A stretch of DNA of 64,000 bases, from positions 1 through 64,000 of the forward strand of contig JACKKE010000011.1 of NCBI GenBank assembly GCA_020637595.1. Reading direction: 5' to 3'. Under the pieces are notes generated by a model, which saw only the letters and a list, made by a program, of their open reading frames with translations, had not been told where the DNA came from and made no database searches. Positions 61,936 through 64,000 of this stretch are shown here, piece by piece; the stretch's first letter is position 1, and each line of letters begins with the position of its first letter. The position numbers were made by a program, and so were the translations under genes. Origin of the DNA: Rhodobacter sp. (GTDB lineage: Bacteria; Pseudomonadota; Alphaproteobacteria; Rhodobacterales; Rhodobacteraceae).

Positions 61936-62436
61936 TTAGGGAGCGTCCAGGGCAAAGGCCGGATGGCAGACCAGTTCGCCCCCCGGCTCGACCCCGGGAT
62001 CCAGCGGCAAGGCCAGGGTTACTTCGGGCGGCACACCGGGCAGAAACAGACCCGGCCAGGCGTGAAAACCGAAGCGGCGGTAATAGGCCGGGTTGCCAAC
62101 CAGCACCGCCCCCCGGACGCTGCCGCGCAGCCGGGTCAGGGCCTCGGTCATCAGCGCGCTGCCGATGCCCTGGCGCTGCCGGTCCGGCGCCACGGCGAGG
62201 GGGCCGAACAGGCTCCACCCCGCGTCTGCGCCGATCCGCGCCGCCGAGACGGCGACGTGACCAATGATCGCGCCACCCTCCTCGGCCACGAGCGACAGCT
62301 GCAGCGCCCCATCGGCCCGCAACTGCCGGACGATTTGCGCTTCGGTGCCGCTGGCGACCGGCGCGGTCTCGAACGCTGCGGTCACCACGGTGTCGATCCA
62401 TGCGGCGTCGGCGGGAACTTCGTCGCGGATCCGCAT
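61936..62436 (-). CDS. GNAT-family N-acetyltransferase (YhbS-like)
   Basis: 166 residues from ATG 62436. The acetyl-CoA loop is LAVAPDRQRQGIGSALM, and the C-terminal VGNPAYYRRFGFHAWP fits the YhbS-type GNAT group. The acceptor is unknown. It is immediately downstream of the YjhX-like gene on the same strand (one base between stop and start), so both are probably cotranscribed. Confidence 0.87.
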   Translation of the reverse strand: MRIRDEVPADAAWIDTVVTAAFETAPVASGTEAQIVRQLRADGALQLSLVAEEGGAIIGHVAVSAARIGADAGWSLFGPLAVAPDRQRQGIGSALMTEALTRLRGSVRGAVLVGNPAYYRRFGFHAWPGLFLPGVPPEVTLALPLDPGVEPGGELVCHPAFALDAP

Positions 62437-62437
62437 C

Positions 62438-62701
62438 TCAGCCCCCCTGGTTGTCGGGTTGCGCGCGCACCGCCACGCGCCCGCGGTGCGAGATGCGATA
62501 GGCACTGCCGGCACGCGATTCGATCAGCCGTTTGCGGCGCAAGGCCAGGAACACCGGCATGTTGCAATCGCTCAGGACCAGGCCGTCGCGGGTAAAGCAG
62601 GTGATACCGGTGATCTTGCGGCCGTCGCCGCGCTCATGCTGGATATGGCCGCCAAGGGCCAGAACGTGCAGCGCACGCTGTTCGGGTCGTGAGATATTCA
62701 T
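62438..62701 (-). CDS. YjhX/UPF0386-like protein
   Basis: 87 residues from ATG 62701. The N-terminal MNISRPEQRALHVLALGG, then TCFTRDGLVLSDCNMPVFL and RRKRLIESR, match the UPF0386/YjhX family. E. coli YjhX is described as the toxin of the YjhX-YjhQ pair, where YjhQ is an acetyltransferase-like antitoxin. Here a GNAT gene follows in the same operon, mirroring that arrangement. No toxicity can be inferred from sequence alone. Confidence 0.85.
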   Translation of the reverse strand: MNISRPEQRALHVLALGGHIQHERGDGRKITGITCFTRDGLVLSDCNMPVFLALRRKRLIESRAGSAYRISHRGRVAVRAQPDNQGG

Positions 62702-62775
62702 GGGTGTCCTGTGTGTCAGACATGAAAACATCTGCCGGTGGCGGGGCCGCCCGGCGGTTCTTTGATCTGCAGGCC

Positions 62776-62790
62776 CTCTGACGATCAGAG
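62776..62790. other. Perfect small hairpin upstream of the YjhX-like gene
   Basis: CTCTGA-CGA-TCAGAG is a perfect 6-bp inverted repeat about 75 bp upstream of the YjhX-like start. It is a plausible operator, but unproven. Confidence 0.35.
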
Positions 62791-62935
62791 AGCCGTTTCA
62801 CACAAGCTCTGACATCCACACTCCATTGCGGCCGGTCTGCCGGCGGCGGATAGCGGGAATATGGGGTGTTTCCCCGAAAGTGCAACAGGGCACGACGGCG
62901 GCGTTCAGAAGGAAAAGGACCGGGGGCCGCTCCCT

Positions 62936-62995
62936 TCTCATCTTTGCGTTTCAAATATCCCACGGGGGTCCGGGGGTGTGAAACCCCCGGGTCTC
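62936..62995 (-). repeat. Intergenic GC-hairpin repeat, copy D
   Basis: Read leftward it has CCGGGGGT...ACCCCCGG (62970-62990), then the core GTGGGATATTT-GAA-ACGCAAAGATG. It lies about 320 bp downstream of the leftward aldehyde dehydrogenase gene and in its orientation. See copies A-C. Confidence 0.8.
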
Positions 62996-63317
62996 TCAGC
63001 CAGCGGAACACCGGGACTCGGGCGCCCGTCGCGGCGCAGTCATGCGCCGCCGGATCGCCCGAGGAGGTCGCGCGTCAGCGCGGCAGACGAGGGTGAAACC
63101 CGCCCGTCGACACGTGCCCGGCGCCCCGGCTACCGTCCGGTGCCGCCAGACCCGGCGCACCCCATGCCCGCACCCGAATCCTCGTCATCGCCAGGACCTC
63201 GCGCGCTTTTACGGTCAGGACACGCTGTCGACCCGGGGGCGACAGGCTTCAGCGTTGGCTCGCGGGAATTGCCGGCGGGGTCGGACCCCGCCGCGGCACC
63301 GGTGCTTTGATGGCGCG

Positions 63318-64000
63318 TCACGCCCCGTAGGGCACCCAGACGGTCTTCACCTGAACCGCGCGGCGCAGGAACTCGCGCGATTGTCCGGCGGGGCCGTGCC
63401 AGTCGCGTTCGCGGGTCTCGGTCCAGACGGGTTTCAGGTTGCCGGCGGACTGGATTTCGGCATTGCGGCAGGTCTCGGGATCGGCAAAGCACCACAGCGC
63501 GGCCACATCGTCATGCTTGGCCAGCGTGTCGGCCAGCTCGCCGCGCGGGCCGGTGACGATGTTCACCACGCCGCCCGGCACGTCCGAGGTGTCGAGCACC
63601 TGATAGAGGTCCAGCGCCGGCACCGGGTTTGCCTGCGAGGGCACCACCACCACGCGGTTGCCCATCGCAATAGCCGGGAAGACAGTGCTGACGAGGCCCA
63701 GCAGCGGCGCTTCCTCGGGGGCGACGATGCCCATCACGCCAAAGGGTTCCTTGAGCGCCAGTGTGACATGCGCGGATTGCGTCGCGTGCACGCGGCCATC
63801 GTATTTGTCTGCCCAGGCCGCCCAGTAGAAGGCGCGCTGCACGGCCAGCGCGTGTTCCTCGGCGTCACCGATCGGGTGGGCTGCCAGGTTCTCGGCCAGG
63901 AAATAGAGAACCTGCGCGCGGTTGTGGCCGGTCACCTTGGACCAGCCGCCGGCTTTGTGCGCGGCCTCGACGGCGTTGCGGATGTCCTTGCGGCTGCCCA
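63318..64000 (-). CDS. Aldehyde dehydrogenase family protein, C-terminal part (5' end outside window)
   Basis: The frame is open from the stop at 63318 to the window edge (~226 residues). It contains the ALDH segment AATHxALKEPFGVMGIVAPEE-like (LALKEPFGVMGIVAPEEAP) and GGVVNIVTGPRGELADTLAKH. The catalytic-cysteine region seems to be missing, and the protein ends WVPYGA. This layout fits the second, non-catalytic half of tandem-domain ALDH16-type proteins (~780 residues) common in Rhodobacterales. The start and first domain are not visible. Confidence 0.8.
   Translation of the reverse strand, partial: GSRKDIRNAVEAAHKAGGWSKVTGHNRAQVLYFLAENLAAHPIGDAEEHALAVQRAFYWAAWADKYDGRVHATQSAHVTLALKEPFGVMGIVAPEEAPLLGLVSTVFPAIAMGNRVVVVPSQANPVPALDLYQVLDTSDVPGGVVNIVTGPRGELADTLAKHDDVAALWCFADPETCRNAEIQSAGNLKPVWTETRERDWHGPAGQSREFLRRAVQVKTVWVPYGA

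Larger units (their letters stand above)
62702..63317. other. Gene-free stretch of about 616 bp
   Basis: Besides repeat copy D and the hairpin at 62776-62790, I see no gene with family similarity; the open frames here are short and biased by GC content. The right half (63000-63317) is GC-rich with no clear structure. It could be eroded coding sequence or a regulatory region. Confidence 0.6.

Overview
This is a high-GC, gene-dense chromosomal window with no mobile elements. It comes from an alphaproteobacterium, almost certainly of the family Rhodobacteraceae (Rhodobacter/Paracoccus/Roseobacter relatives). The taxonomic evidence is the RegB-SenC-RegA redox regulon block with the exact RegB quinone and redox-cysteine motifs, the alphaproteobacterial AddAB-TsaE-TrxA block, HslV with an 11-residue leader, a YlxR-L7Ae fusion in the nusA-infB operon and an alphaproteobacterial parS. 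Genus and species cannot be fixed from the sequence alone.

Layout. 1-5.5 kb is an origin-proximal block: parA (3' end only), parB, hemW, rdgB, rph, hrcA and grpE, with one perfect parS at 2458-2473. 5.5-17 kb carries mutS, a malic enzyme-phosphotransacetylase fusion, a PfkB sugar kinase, a 44-residue membrane peptide, argG, a membrane protein, a thioesterase, a LysE exporter and hslVU. 17-24 kb is tsaE-addB-addA-trxA. 24-28.5 kb is the redox-signalling block: a PAS-only membrane protein, regB, senC and regA. 28.5-33 kb has a MarR regulator, nitrilase-like protein, glutaredoxin, ComF, a methyltransferase and ferrochelatase. 33-35.6 kb is a cell-envelope patch: a small secreted peptide, two L,D-transpeptidases, a CAP lipoprotein and a Nudix hydrolase. 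35.7-45.4 kb runs left to right as hslO, Nudix, cca, two ABC exporters, VOC protein, RNA methyltransferase, a bacterial voltage-gated sodium channel and an FG-GAP-like exported protein. 45.3-47.1 kb is a SpoIIE-phosphatase response regulator divergent from a stand-alone Hpt protein. 47-56 kb is mixed housekeeping: ilvA, a DUF900 lipoprotein, Smr, Tim44-like, FxsA, secB, HD, ubiG, pip and a phytase-like esterase. 56.4-61.9 kb is the rimP-nusA-ylxR-infB operon. The right end has a GNAT, a YjhX-like protein, a 617-bp gene-free stretch and the 3' part of an aldehyde dehydrogenase.

Main points for follow-up. (1) A family of GC-hairpin intergenic repeats has four copies at 28485, 40317, 53479 and 62936. 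They share the core GGGATATTT-N3-ACGCAAAGATG, and each lies 3' of a gene in that gene's orientation. (2) nusA is interrupted near 57795 by a one-base shift in the universally conserved ARDPGSRAK segment. Because nusA is essential this is probably a sequencing or assembly artefact, though two bases differ from expectation. (3) A textbook terminator lies between the expected promoter and the ribosome-binding site of rimP, which looks like an attenuator. (4) The parS site supplies the last codons and stop codon of rdgB. (5) Heat-shock-like promoters precede hslVU and hslO. (6) A sodium channel overlaps an exported FG-GAP-like protein gene by 8 bp. (7) A split phosphorelay candidate pairs the SpoIIE regulator with the Hpt protein.

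All assignments rest on reading motifs, lengths and neighbours. No database search was run. Start codons were often moved inside longer open frames on the basis of ribosome-binding sites and family N-termini, and the reason is given in each entry.
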